Origin: Macrobrachium rosenbergii
Taxonomy: Eukaryota; Arthropoda; Malacostraca; Decapoda; Palaemonidae
Assembly (NCBI RefSeq): GCF_040412425.1
Contig: NC_089749.1
Span: 34,370,570-34,434,569 of the forward strand
Reading direction: 5' to 3'
DNA length: 64,000 nt
Part shown: positions 49,044 through 58,337 of the stretch, one piece after another
How the letters are laid out: each line of letters begins with the position of its first letter
Numbering within the stretch: the first letter of the stretch is position 1
Program-made: the position numbers and the translations under genes
The notes under the pieces: model-generated
The model's database searches: none
The model's input: only the letters and a program-made list of their open reading frames with translations
What the model was told of the DNA's origin: nothing

Positions 49044-49441
49044 TGTAAGGTTGTCCAAAATAAGATAACAGGAACAATGAAAACTGATTTATTAACAAAA
49101 AAACATATACAACTTTCTAAAAGGACTGCAGCCATATCTGCATGAAGGCCCAGTGCATAAAGGGCAGATGTGTGACCTGGGTCAACCAATTATGCAGATA
49201 CAAATATACAACCTTAAGAAACTAAATCTAAGGCATGGAATATGACCTGCCAGACAAATGTTACAATAAATAATAATAAGTTATTAATGCCGACTGGCTT
49301 TGTTTTTACATAAATCAATAGCAGAACACTTCCGATGACCGCGACCCGACGACCTGGTCGCGGAGCCTTCCAAGGTGAAGGCTGGAAGGTCCCTTACAGA
49401 AAACGGAGCGGAGGAGAACGAGTTTCAGGGGGGACCTTACA
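49044..49441 (-). repeat. 3' LTR of Gypsy-2
   Basis: Read on the minus strand it starts TGTAAGGTCCCCCC and ends ACCTTACA. The polypurine tract CTTGGGGGGGAGTAC (minus strand) directly adjoins its start at 49,442-49,456. Confidence 0.95.
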
Positions 49442-50755
49442 GTACTCCCCCCCAAGACGTTTGTGACGGCTGATTAATTCCTGTAACGGGAGGGAGGGCG
49501 GAGGGTTCCCCTGGATCTTGAAGTGAAAACTAAGGGAGGGGTACCGTCCTCGGTGTCCTCCTGCAGGATACCAGCCCCTTGGTGGCTCTTGGGAAACGAT
49601 TGCTCTGGGAGGACGTCCCCGTCCCTTCCTTGTGCGCTGCTGACGTGCGATAAGGGGCGCCTGGGTGGCCCATTGACCCTCGACACCTTCTGGATCAGCT
49701 TCGTCGGGCAGAAAGGCTGGTTTCAACCGGTCTATGGAGACCCAATCTTCCCTCCCATGGATGTGAAGCTGGTAGGCCTTCCCGTTACGCCGAAGTACTT
49801 TGAAGGGGCCCCTGTACGGATTTGTTAGGGGGGGCCGTACTGCATCGCCCCTGACGAAGACCTGCCTGCAAGATGATAAGGCTGGGAATGTAGACTGGGG
49901 TCCTTGCTTGGAAGGATCGCCTACAAGGTACAAATTTGCCGGCAATCTCCGTAGCCTCTGCATGGTGATGTCCTTCCTTCCTTCGACCAGTTCTCCCGGC
50001 ACGGTCAGCGTTTCCCCATAGACTTTCTCGGCAGGGGACGGCTCGCCGTTGGCCCGTGGGGCGGTCCTGAGGCCGAGGAGGACCCAAGGTAGCTGGTCTT
50101 TCCAATTTTCTCCTGAACACCTTGCTGTAAGGGAGGCCTTTAGTGAACGGTGAAACCTTTCCACCATCCCGTTTGCCTCGGGGTTGTAAGATGTTGTGGT
50201 ATGGTGTTTGGTGCCCAGGAGCTGGGTCAGGGCGGCCCATAACTCCGACAGGAATGCCGAGCCCCTATCCGTGGATATGTCGTCCGGGACTCCGAACTGG
50301 CTGGTCCAGCTGGTGAGGAGAGCTGCGCATGCTGTAGAAGTTGCTTCGGACATCGGCGTTGCCTCTGGCCACCTGGTGGAGCGGTCGACGACTGTCAGGA
50401 TGTATCTGGCTCCTCCTGAAGGTGGTAGGGGCCGACGATGTCGACATGGATGTGGCCGGCGTCTCCTCGGCCGCGGGAACTCTCCTACCCCTGATTCTGT
50501 GTGCCTGCCGACCTTGCTTGTCTGGCAGTGGAGGCATTGCTTGGCCCAGGTCCTGGCGTCCTTTCGGATCCCGTGCCACATGAATTTTTCCGTCAGGAGG
50601 CGCGAGGTGGTACGGCCTGAGGGGTGGGAGAGGCCGTGGATCACGTCGAAGACCTCCTTACGCCGGGAGGCCGGGATTAGGGGACGGGGACGGCCCGTGC
50701 TGGTGTCGCAGAGAAGGGTGAGACCTGAATTTCCGAAGGGCACGTCCCTCCACAC
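49394..50755 (-). pseudogene. pol: Gypsy-2 integrase
   Basis: Inserts the DNA copy into the genome. A 453-codon open frame. The zinc-finger HHCC is complete: HPSGRTT (H about residue 44), MWHG (H about 61), CLHC (C 74 and 77). The catalytic core has ILTVVDRSTRWPEATP, STDRGS (second Asp about residue 163) and NPEANGMVERFHRS (Glu about 199), a 35-residue spacing as in DD35E integrases. The segment with the first catalytic Asp is read out of frame between about residues 92 and 110 (RRRRPHPCRHRRPL): an alternative frame there encodes HIHVDIVGP, so two compensating single-base indels hide that Asp. The C-terminal part (KFVPC region and VRPPLTNPYRGPFKVL, DWVSIDRLKPAFL) is present, with another slip near 49,930. 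The tail is basic. It overlaps the 3' LTR. Confidence 0.9.
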
Positions 50756-52769
50756 CAGGGACGTATAGGCGGTACGGTAGGCGGGTGTCTCTGGGTCGAC
50801 AGCCTGTTCACGGGCGAGGTCCTCATAATCGATCCCGAGCTGGATGGAGTTGACCTCAATCCTGGAGAGGCGTCTGCTACTGGGTTGCTCTTGCCGGGAT
50901 GTAACGGACGGAACAGGAGAACTCCGCCAATGCTGCCAGATGCCTCTGCTGCCTTGCCGACCAAGCGTCCCCCGCCTTCGTGAAGGCGTGGACCAGGGGT
51001 TGGTGGTCTGTCCACAGGATGAAGGGCGTCCCCTCCAGGAGGAACTTGAAGTGTCTCACCGCCACGTAAGCGGCGAGGAGCTCCCTGTCGAACGTGCTGT
51101 ATCGTGCCTCGGTGGGACTAAGTTTCTTGCTGAAGAAGGCCAGGGGGTGGGGTGTGCCGTGGATTACCTGTTCCAGGACGGCGCCGCAGGCAACATTGCT
51201 GGCGTCTGTTGTCAGCTGCAGAGGGGCACTGGGGTCATGGTGTGCCAACGTCGCTGCCTTGGCGAGGGATGCCTTCGCTTCGTGGAAGGCCCGGTCCTGT
51301 TCTGGTCCCCACACTAAGGATTTGGGGCGTCCCTTCAGGGCCTCCGTCAGGGGGGCCATGGTGTGGGCAACACCGGGATGAATCTCCTGTAATAGTTCAC
51401 CATCCCGAGGAACTCCTGAAGGGCCTTGATTGATGTGGGCGTGGGGAACTTCTAATGGCCCTGACCTTAGAAGACAGGGGTGGACGCCTTGGTTGAGATT
51501 TCGTGGCCCAGGAATTCGATTTTCTCCACCCGAAGGTACACTTGTCGAACCGCACGACGAGCCCGTTGTCATTCAGTCGTTTGAGGACGGCCCGCAGGTG
51601 CTGAAGGTGTTCCTCCCGTGACCTGGAGAATATGAGTATGTCGTCTACATAGCAGACGCAGAAGTCCAGGTCACCGAGGATGCTGTCCATCAGACGCTGG
51701 AAGGTCGCCCCTGCGTTCCTCAACCCGAAGGTGGAGAATGCGAAGACGAAGGACCCGAATGGTGTAACGATGGCGGTTTTTGGGATGTCTTCTGGTGCTA
51801 CAGGAACCTGGAAATAGGACTTCAGGAGGTCCACTTTGGAGAATATTTTAGCCCTGTGGAATGAAGATGTCAGGTCCTGCATGTTCGGCAGGGGTAGTGG
51901 TCTGGCTCTGTCACTATGTTCAGACGGCGATAGTCCCCACAGGGTCTCCAGGTGCCGTCGGCCTTCTTCACCATGTGGTGGGGGAGGCCCAGGGGCTGGA
52001 GGCCTTCCTGCAGATCCCCATCCTTTCCATCTCTGCGAAGGCCTTCTTCGCCTCCTGAAGGCGCTGCTGGGGAAGTCGTCGAACTTGGCGTGAGACAGGG
52101 GCCCTTCGTCGATATGTGATGGTAGATACCGTGCTTCGCAGGGGTCCCAGGCGTCAGGCGGAGTTCTGGCTTGAACACTCCAGGGAACTCCTTCAGGAGG
52201 GCGCCGTACTGGTGGAATCCTACGGAGCAGAGGGTGGTCTCACAGGGGCCGGTGGATAGGGGCAGGGCCTGACAGGTCCCCATATCGATGAGGCGCTTCC
52301 GACCCACGTCCACTGCTAGGTCGTAGTGGGCGAGGAAGTCCGCCCCCAGAAGCGGGGTTCTCACGTCGGCGATGATGAACTCCCAGTTGAAGTTCCTCCC
52401 AAGGATGGAGACCGAAAGTGGCCTGGTTCCGTAGGAGGGGATGGGGGACCCGTTCGCTGCCGTCAGGTAGGTTGTCGCGTCCGGCGGGCGCCGGAGGTCT
52501 TCTCCTGAGGGTGGAAAGACTGAGCGGATGGCCCCGGTGTCCACCAACATCATCTTGCCGGAGGTTGCCTCCCTGACGTAGAAACCTACTGACGAGGGTT
52601 TCCGTGGCCCCTGAAGTACTGCTGCTGCGTAGGTGCGGGCGGCCTGCCGGGCAGGCTGCCTCCCGGCCCGTTGGGCAGGCCGCCTCCCGGCCCGTTTTTT
52701 GGATGTGTGAATGAGCAGGGGGGCCGGCATAACTTGGCGTATTTGCCGAACTTCTTGTGGAAGTGACAA
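50677..52769 (-). pseudogene. pol: Gypsy-2 protease, RT and RNase H
   Basis: Frames in order on the minus strand: 52,769-51,870, 51,882-51,397, 51,572-50,877 and 51,015-50,677. The first has the protease with MMLVDTGAIRSVFP (catalytic Asp about residue 77, codon 52,541-52,539), SILGRNFNWEFIIADV and LLGADFLAHYDL, then runs into RT fingers (TWRPCGDYRRLNIVTEPDHY). The second has the palm: FSKVDLLKSYFQVPV and VCYVDDILIFSRS, so the RT active site is intact. The third has LTTDASNVACGAVLEQ, FDRELLAAYVAVRHF and WTDHQPLVHAF, the RNase H landmarks. The fourth continues the linker (HPGKSNPVADA). Slips near 52,080, 51,875, 51,500 and 50,880 separate them; several fall at short homopolymers. Confidence 0.92.
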
Positions 52770-53574
52770 ATGCCAGGTACCTCTTCTTTGCGGTGGTGGG
52801 GTGGCTTTTTCTTGATGACAGCGCAGATGGGATCTTCAGGGACTTCTTGAAGGAGGATGGCGTTGGTGGAGGACACTGCAGCTGTAGTCTCCCTGGTCGC
52901 ACGTACAACCTCCGTCAGGCGGTGCGCAGTCTCGACGAGGATGTCCCGGGGCAGGCTGAAGGGGTCCGGGATCTGGGATCGGACCTCTGGGCGTAGCTGA
53001 CGCAGGAAGATTTCTGTTGGCAGGTCGACCTGTCTCCGCAGGCCGTAGCTGTCCGTGTCGGGGAGGTAGAGGAGGTCCTCGATGGCGTTCATTATGTCCC
53101 TGGGGTCCCCGTCTCTCCTGGGGTTGAGGGCAAGGTCCATCAGGCGGGATGCCCTCTCGGAGGCCGACGCTGTGCAGGTCTCGAGGAGCTTATCTTTAAG
53201 CCGGAGGAACGTTACTGGGTCCCCAGGGAGCGGAGCCACGTCGCGACCTTCTTATAGATTTCCTCGGGCAGGGCATTGATGGCAATATCGGCCTGGAGGA
53301 CAGCATCCGTCAGACCGGCAACTCGGAAGTTCCCTTCTACCCTGTAGAACCATCCCTCAGGGTCGTCCCGGGTGTAAGGGGGGAGTCGGACGGTCGGGGC
53401 GACCTTCAGCTGCTCTGGTGCACGCGGCGCGGGAACAGGCAAGATTCGGGAGACGGACAGGTTGCGGGGGGTAGGTGTCGGCCCTGGCGTAGAGGTACGC
53501 AGGAGCGAGTGAGGCAGGATGTCTCCTGATGCGTCAGCTACCGAGGGACCGAGTGTAACAGATCTGTCTGTCAT
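52586..53574 (-). pseudogene. gag: Gypsy-2 gag
   Basis: Structural Gag. The start is ATG at 53,574-53,572 (MTDRSVTLGPSVADASGD), right after the last leader motif. The first frame runs to 53,212 with LPPYTRDDPEGWFYRVEGNF and NALPEEIYKKVATWL; a one-base slip near 53,228 moves homology to the second frame (53,239-52,586), which holds the capsid-like core (RASRLMDLALNPRRD, LPTEIFLRQLRPEVRSQIPD) and a zinc-binding-like CHFHKKFGKYAKLCRPPC. The tail is Gly-Pro rich with three copies of NGPGG(G/S)LP-like sequence. About 330 codons overall. Pol follows in an overlapping frame, as expected for ribosomal frameshifting, though an extra indel cannot be excluded. Confidence 0.88.
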
Positions 53575-53630
53575 GTTTGTTTTTGTTCAACCTTATCAAT
53601 GTCTCGAGCACCAAAACGTACAAGGAGTAC

Positions 53631-53777
53631 GCCGTAATTAGTCCGCTAATGGTGCGGGAGACCTACCGACGAGAGTCGGAACGCCCGAACGCCCAGTGGG
53701 CGCCGTATCAAGTCCGTTAGGGGCGTGAAGTTTTCATCCGAGCCAAAACTAAGCGCCGTAGTTAGTCCGTTAATGGC
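53631..53777 (-). other. Three leader dyad motifs in Gypsy-2
   Basis: Minus-strand copies at 53,777-53,755, 53,724-53,702 and 53,653-53,631, all ending ACGGC. The last, just upstream of gag, has a perfect ATTAG-CGGA-CTAAT hairpin inside. Confidence 0.7.
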
Positions 53778-53790
53778 TCGGAGAAATACT

Positions 53791-53803
53791 CCTTGGGTCA
53801 CCA
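53791..53803 (-). other. Primer-binding site of Gypsy-2
   Basis: TGGTGACCCAAGG on the minus strand, one base inside the 5' LTR end. Confidence 0.75.
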
Positions 53804-53804
53804 A

Positions 53805-54204
53805 TGTAAGGTTGTCCAAAAATAAGATAACAGGAACAATGAAAACTGATTTATTAACAAAAAAACATATACAACTTTCTAAAAAGGACTGCAGCCATAT
53901 CTGCATGAAGGCCCAGTGCATAAAGGGCAGATGTGTGACCTGGGTCAACCAATTATGCAGATACAAATATACAACCTTAAGAAACTAAATCTAAGGCATG
54001 GAATATGACCTGCCAGACAAATGTTACAATAAATAATAATAAGTTATTAATGCCGACTGGCTTTGTTTTTACATAAATCAATAGCAGAACACTTCCGATG
54101 ACCGCGACCCGACGACCTCGGGTCGCGGAGCCTTCCAAGGTGAAGGCTGGAAGGTCCCTTACAGAAAACGGAGCGGAGGAGAACGAGTTTCAGGGGACCT
54201 TACA
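53805..54204 (-). repeat. 5' LTR of Gypsy-2
   Basis: Direct repeat of 49,044-49,441. Differs by an A-run, another A-run, a 2-bp CG and a 2-bp G-run indel. Confidence 0.95.
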
Positions 54205-54411
54205 AACCTATCAGTGAACCTGGAGAACTAAAAACAATTGCCCATCTGCATATCCAGAACCAACCATTGATACTTTAATTAAGTGAAGATTGTATTTGTC
54301 TTGTTATGAATTATGAGTGATAATAGCAGAATATATTGTTCATTTTAAATATAATTTTGATTAAAACCTTAATTGAAATCATTCGTTTTTATAAAATTTT
54401 TTCAATATTCA
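54205..54411 (+). repeat. BEL 5' LTR, part after the Gypsy-2 insertion
   Basis: Starts with the AACC duplication and continues the LTR to a CA end at 54,410-54,411, then ATAAA and the primer-binding site. The matching end of the 3' LTR is outside the window, so this boundary is inferred. Confidence 0.75.
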
Positions 54412-54416
54412 ATAAA

Positions 54417-54434
54417 TGGCGTCCGAACAGGGAC
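54417..54434 (+). other. BEL primer-binding site, tRNA-Lys type
   Basis: TGGCGTCCGAACAGGGAC differs at one position from the well-known 18-nt site complementary to the 3' end of tRNA-Lys(UUU). This suggests lysine tRNA priming. Confidence 0.8.
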
Positions 54435-54582
54435 TTGAGAGTTTGAACAGTTCATGGTTGGTTCTTATAAAGCTATTGCAGTGAGTATCTACTTGGATAT
54501 ACATTTTTGAATTTTGAATTCTGAATTTGTCTTTGTTGCCTAAATAGTTGTATAGTTGATTTAGATTGTCACAGATTTGAAA

Positions 54583-55530
54583 ATGGATGCTAGTAATTTA
54601 AAGGCAAAAAATTTAATATGCGCAAATATATGCGTGGTCAGGTTACTCAGATTCATAATGTCATTGGAGACTTTCGTTTGTTTAGTGAAAGGGAGAAGTT
54701 GGTCAAACGTTCCAAGTTACTCTCATTGTCTGATGATTTGAAGAAGTTGAATTCTGAAATTCAGTGTTTAAAGTTTGCTGAAACATTTGAAGAATCTGAT
54801 CTTGAAAATGAAATGGAACGATGTAGTGAATATTCTGATAAATTATTGGAGTGTATTGCTGCTCTAGATGTTATTGAGCCTTGTACGACGACAGAGAGAG
54901 GTAAAAGGGTCTTTTGAAGAGTCCAGGTAGCACCTGTTGCCAAATTTCACAGGTAGTATTGAGGAAAGTTGAGGTCGAAACAATAAACAATAATATTTCA
55001 AAATTTATTAGTTCATTCGAGTCTACTATTTCTCTTTACAATTACCCTGAGTATGATAAGTTTTTGCTCCTTAAGCAGCAATTGAGCGGACGTGCACTAG
55101 TTTTGATAGACTCTCTGGAAATAAATAAGCAGTCTTATGCAAGTGCTAAGGCCTTGCTGGAGTTTGCCTTTGCCTCTAAAGAGATACAAATAGCTAATAC
55201 TGTTAAGCAGCTTAGTAGTATGAAGCTTTCATTTGATCAAGACCCCTTTGAGTACATAAGCCAAATGAAAAGGCTGACAGAATCGGTAAGGTTACTTAAC
55301 ATAGGAGCAGATGAATTTTTGCAGTATTTTTTCTGGTCAGGATTAAACGACAGTTTTAAAGAGCAAATGATTCAAAATCACTAATAGTACCCATCCTACG
55401 CTAAAGGAATTGAATGATAACTTTTTTTGCAGCTTCCGAAAGGTACTGTAACTTGCAAGAAAAATTTAAAAAGAAAAAGTCCAGTAACCCTAAGCATCAC
55501 GATTATAAGGATAAGGGTATCCCCAAAAGT
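54583..55530 (+). pseudogene. gag: BEL gag, frameshifted, with a foreign-looking 27-nt segment
   Basis: Gag of the BEL element. ATG at 54,583 (MDASNLKAK) is the best start; a slip in the A-run at about 54,602 moves the frame to 54,618-54,917 (KYMRGQVTQIHNVIGDF, a coiled-coil-like charged region). Homology then continues in 54,914-55,384 with FESTISLYNYPEYDKFLLLK and LSGRALVLIDSLEI, followed by an ALLEFAF block, which resembles the DUF1759 Gag-like domain of BEL/Pao. Between them, 54,970-54,996 is identical over 27 nt to the Gypsy-3 LTR (61,253-61,279) and replaces the expected start of the domain. After 55,384 the frame is lost again. AT-rich codon use contrasts with the GC-rich Gypsy genes. 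Confidence 0.8.
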
Positions 55531-55543
55531 AAAACTGTGAATC

Positions 55544-56230
55544 TTGCTGTTTCTCTTGACTCAAAGGCTAAAACTTGTGTGTGTTTTATGTGAGAAAGAC
55601 AAGGTTAAATGTGATCATCCCATTTACCGTTGTCCAATTTTTGTGGATCCTCCAAGTAAGGTTAAAAAGCTTGTTGAACTTAATGGCTGTATTAAGTGTG
55701 GTCAAATTAATCATAAAACAGATAAGTGTAGATTTAAATTTAAGAGAAGGTGTAGCTGTGCAAATTGGCATTTCAGCTTTTTGTGCCCTAAATTTAAAGT
55801 GGACAAGGTTGATAAACAAGTGGATTCTGTCGATAAACAAAGTCAGGAGGATGTCAGTACCAATTCTGTAGTTGTAGGTACATTTCAGAACCATTTCAGT
55901 GGGGACTCTATCTTGCCAACTTTTACATGTGTTGTTAATAACAGGTATCAAGTAAGGGTTTTAAAGGATGAAGGTAGCCAATGTAACTTTATTTTAGATT
56001 CTCTTGCTGAGGAGCTTGGTTTAGAAGTTTTGAAGAATAATGTGGTTCTCAAAGTAAATGGATTTAATGGGCCAAAACAGTATTGCACTAAAGTTGTTAG
56101 ACTAAACATTAATATTGGTAAGAAAAGCTATGAAATAGAGGCTGTATGTATACCAGAAATAAAGATAAATATTAAGTTACCTGGTTTAACAGCAATAGCG
56201 GAGACTTTTGTAAGCAAAGGTTATACATAA
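55544..56230 (+). pseudogene. pol: BEL zinc-knuckle region and aspartic protease
   Basis: A 228-codon frame with two Cys/His clusters: CVLCEKDKVKCDHPIYRCP and CIKCGQINHKTDKC, followed by CSCANWHFSFLCP. These are the metal-binding knuckles that precede the protease in BEL/Pao polyproteins. The retropepsin-like (DUF1758-type) domain follows, with VLKDEGSQCNFI as the active-site region; one Asp precedes G-S, as in D-x-G-S variants, and LAEELGL and VNGFNG are typical downstream. The frame ends in TAA at 56,228-56,230, inside the expected polyprotein, and similar sequence continues after it. The polyprotein was probably continuous originally. Confidence 0.8.
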
Positions 56231-57603
56231 GCAGATAAAAAACTGTATAAATGTATTGAGGCTATTTCTGATATAGATCTTGTTCTGGGATCTAATTCTG
56301 CATACTGTCTAACTTCTAATGAAATATCATTTGGCATAGATCATAACTCTGTTTATACAGATACTCCTCTTGGGGTTATGCTGTTAGGTAAAACCAGCTC
56401 TTATTTAGGTAACTTAGCACATTTACCTGTAAAATTATGTAAAAGTGATGTATATCATAATCAGGAGAATAATTTTTCTAAACCAGTGGATTCAAATTAT
56501 GATAGAACATTTGTTAATTATGATGCAGAGACAAGTACTAACTTTGTTGTGATGAATGCCCATAGTAAAATAGATAGGAGGGAACTGGAACGGGCAACTG
56601 ATGATATTTTGAAGTCTTCATTTTATTCATGTGAGGTCAAGGATGATAGCACTTCTGAATTGGATAAGGGTTTAGTTAAGTTTGTTTTGGAACACACAAG
56701 TCGTACAGATGAAGGTAGATTATTAATGCCACTATTATGGAGAACTGATGTTTCTCATTTGTTGGGACTTAATTTTGATTTGGCTAAAAGAATCCTTGAT
56801 TCTAATTTCAAGAAATTAATTAAAAACCTTCTTACTTGTCACTTATGGATGAAAGTTTCAAAGAACAACTTAAGTTAGGAATCTTAGAACATATTCCCAA
56901 TCTTGAACAATTTATTCATGAAAATCCTGGTTGTTCATTCTTGCCTCATATGGGTGTGTTCAGACTAAAAAGAGAATCTACTCAATGCAGGGTAGTTTAT
57001 TTGTCAAATCTTAGTGGCAATGATAGTGATTTCACTTACAGTTTCTCATAATCAAGCAATGCATAGTGGTCCCTCTCTTAATCAGAAAATTTCCGTTGCA
57101 CTCTTACATTTAAGGTTTGATTCTAAACTGCTGCTGTTTGACCTTAGTAAAGCTTTCAATATGATACAGTTATCTATGGTAGACTCTTCAAAACTATTTT
57201 GCTTATGGTACCGGAATGTGGCTAAACAAGACTACACGGTTGAGGCTTATATGAATAGGAGGTTACCATTTGGTTTAAGATGTTCTCCTGCCTTGTTGAT
57301 GCTAGGCTTATATAAAATTCTGATTGTGGATAGTGTTGATGATCCCCTTTTATCAAGCATCTAAAGCATTTAATATATCAGTGCATATATATGGATAATG
57401 GAGCATTCACCACAAATAGTGAATTACATTTAAGTCAAGGATATGAGTTGTTAAATTCTATATTTAACCCTTATAAGTTTGAAGTACAACAAATAGTAAC
57501 AAATGATCTGCATCTTCAGTCAAAGATTAACAAGGACTCAAATATTAACCATGATAAAGTGAAACTTTGGGGTTACTTTGGGACCGTTCTACAGATACCT
57601 TAA
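56231..57603 (+). pseudogene. pol: BEL reverse transcriptase, YMDN active site
   Basis: Frames in order: 56,378-56,878, 56,836-57,051, 57,014-57,364 and 57,391-57,603. Readable blocks are RTDEGRLLMPLLWR (N-terminal region), GCSFLPHMGVFRLKRESTQC with RVVY (RT fingers), LLLFDLSKAFNMIQL (palm motif A with its Asp), and LPFGLRCSPALLMLGL (motif B). The motif C region reads IYMDNGAF at about 57,385-57,408: the second Asp of the Y-x-D-D catalytic pair is Asn (AAT, 57,397-57,399), which should abolish polymerisation. Slips near 56,850, 57,030 and 57,364 separate the frames. Confidence 0.85.
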
Positions 57604-58337
57604 GTACTAATCCTCTTAACTTGAATAAGAATGCAAATACAAAGAGACTTGTGCTAAAATCCATTGCTGAACAGTATGATATTTATAATTTTAATGCACC
57701 CATTTTGAATCGTGCTCGTCTTTTCATGCATAATCTGCAGTGTAATAAGAGCTTGTCATGGGATACCCCTTTGAGTGAAACTCAATACAATGAATGGAAA
57801 AATATAGCTAATCAAGTGAATTCCTCCTCATCCATTGAAGTTCCTAGGGTGCTTGGTAAGAGAGAAGATAAATTTAGGTTGGTTGCTTGTACTGATGCTA
57901 GCACAAAAATATATGGAGTAGTAATTTATGCTCATAATCTTTGCACTAATGATTTGACTTTTGTATTGTCAAAGAACAGGATCATAAATAATAAACTTGA
58001 GAGAAAATCAGTTCCTTCTTTAGAATTACAAGCCATTGCTTTAGGAGTAGAATCTTTAATAGAGATATTCAATGGTTTATCTGGACCACAGTGTGCTGTA
58101 CCCATCAAAGTCGTTGATCTTGCCATTTATAGTGACAGCTTAGTTGCCCTTTCATGGGTGAATTCATATTGCAATAAGTTTGAAAAAATGCAAAGGCGCA
58201 CAATGTTTGCAATGAACAGAATTCAACAAATCAGTAAATATTGTACTGTACATCCCATTAATTTTCATTTCATTTCAGGGGTTGAAAATCCAGCAGACTT
58301 GGTTACAAGATGCATTTCAAGTAAAACAATTGAGTAA
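57567..58337 (+). pseudogene. pol: BEL RT end and RNase H
   Basis: A 256-codon frame. The first half (KRLVLKSIAEQYDIYNFNAP, RLFMHNLQ) is the connection after RT that in BEL/Pao reads K-R-x-L-S-x-x-(A/S)-x-x-F-D-P. The second half is RNase H-like: ACTDASTKIYGVVIY gives the first acidic residue, SVPSLELQAIALGVESL the Glu, and AIYSDSLVALSWV the next Asp; ENPADLVTRC is the end motif typical of BEL RNase H. The frame ends at TAA/TGA 58,337 and integrase follows in an overlapping frame from 58,282. Confidence 0.85.

Larger units (their letters stand above)
49044..54204 (-). mobile_element. Gypsy-2: full-length Gypsy element, minus strand
   Basis: A 5.16-kb element bounded by LTRs 53,805-54,204 (5') and 49,044-49,441 (3'), with a 4-bp target duplication AACC (49,040-49,043 and 54,205-54,208). 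The LTRs show four small indels and no substitution in ~398 bp by eye, so it is very recent. It has all parts: primer-binding site, leader motifs, gag, protease, RT, RNase H, integrase and polypurine tract. At least six frameshifts cut the ORFs; given the LTR identity, some may be sequence errors in homopolymers. It sits in the BEL 5' LTR. Confidence 0.95.
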
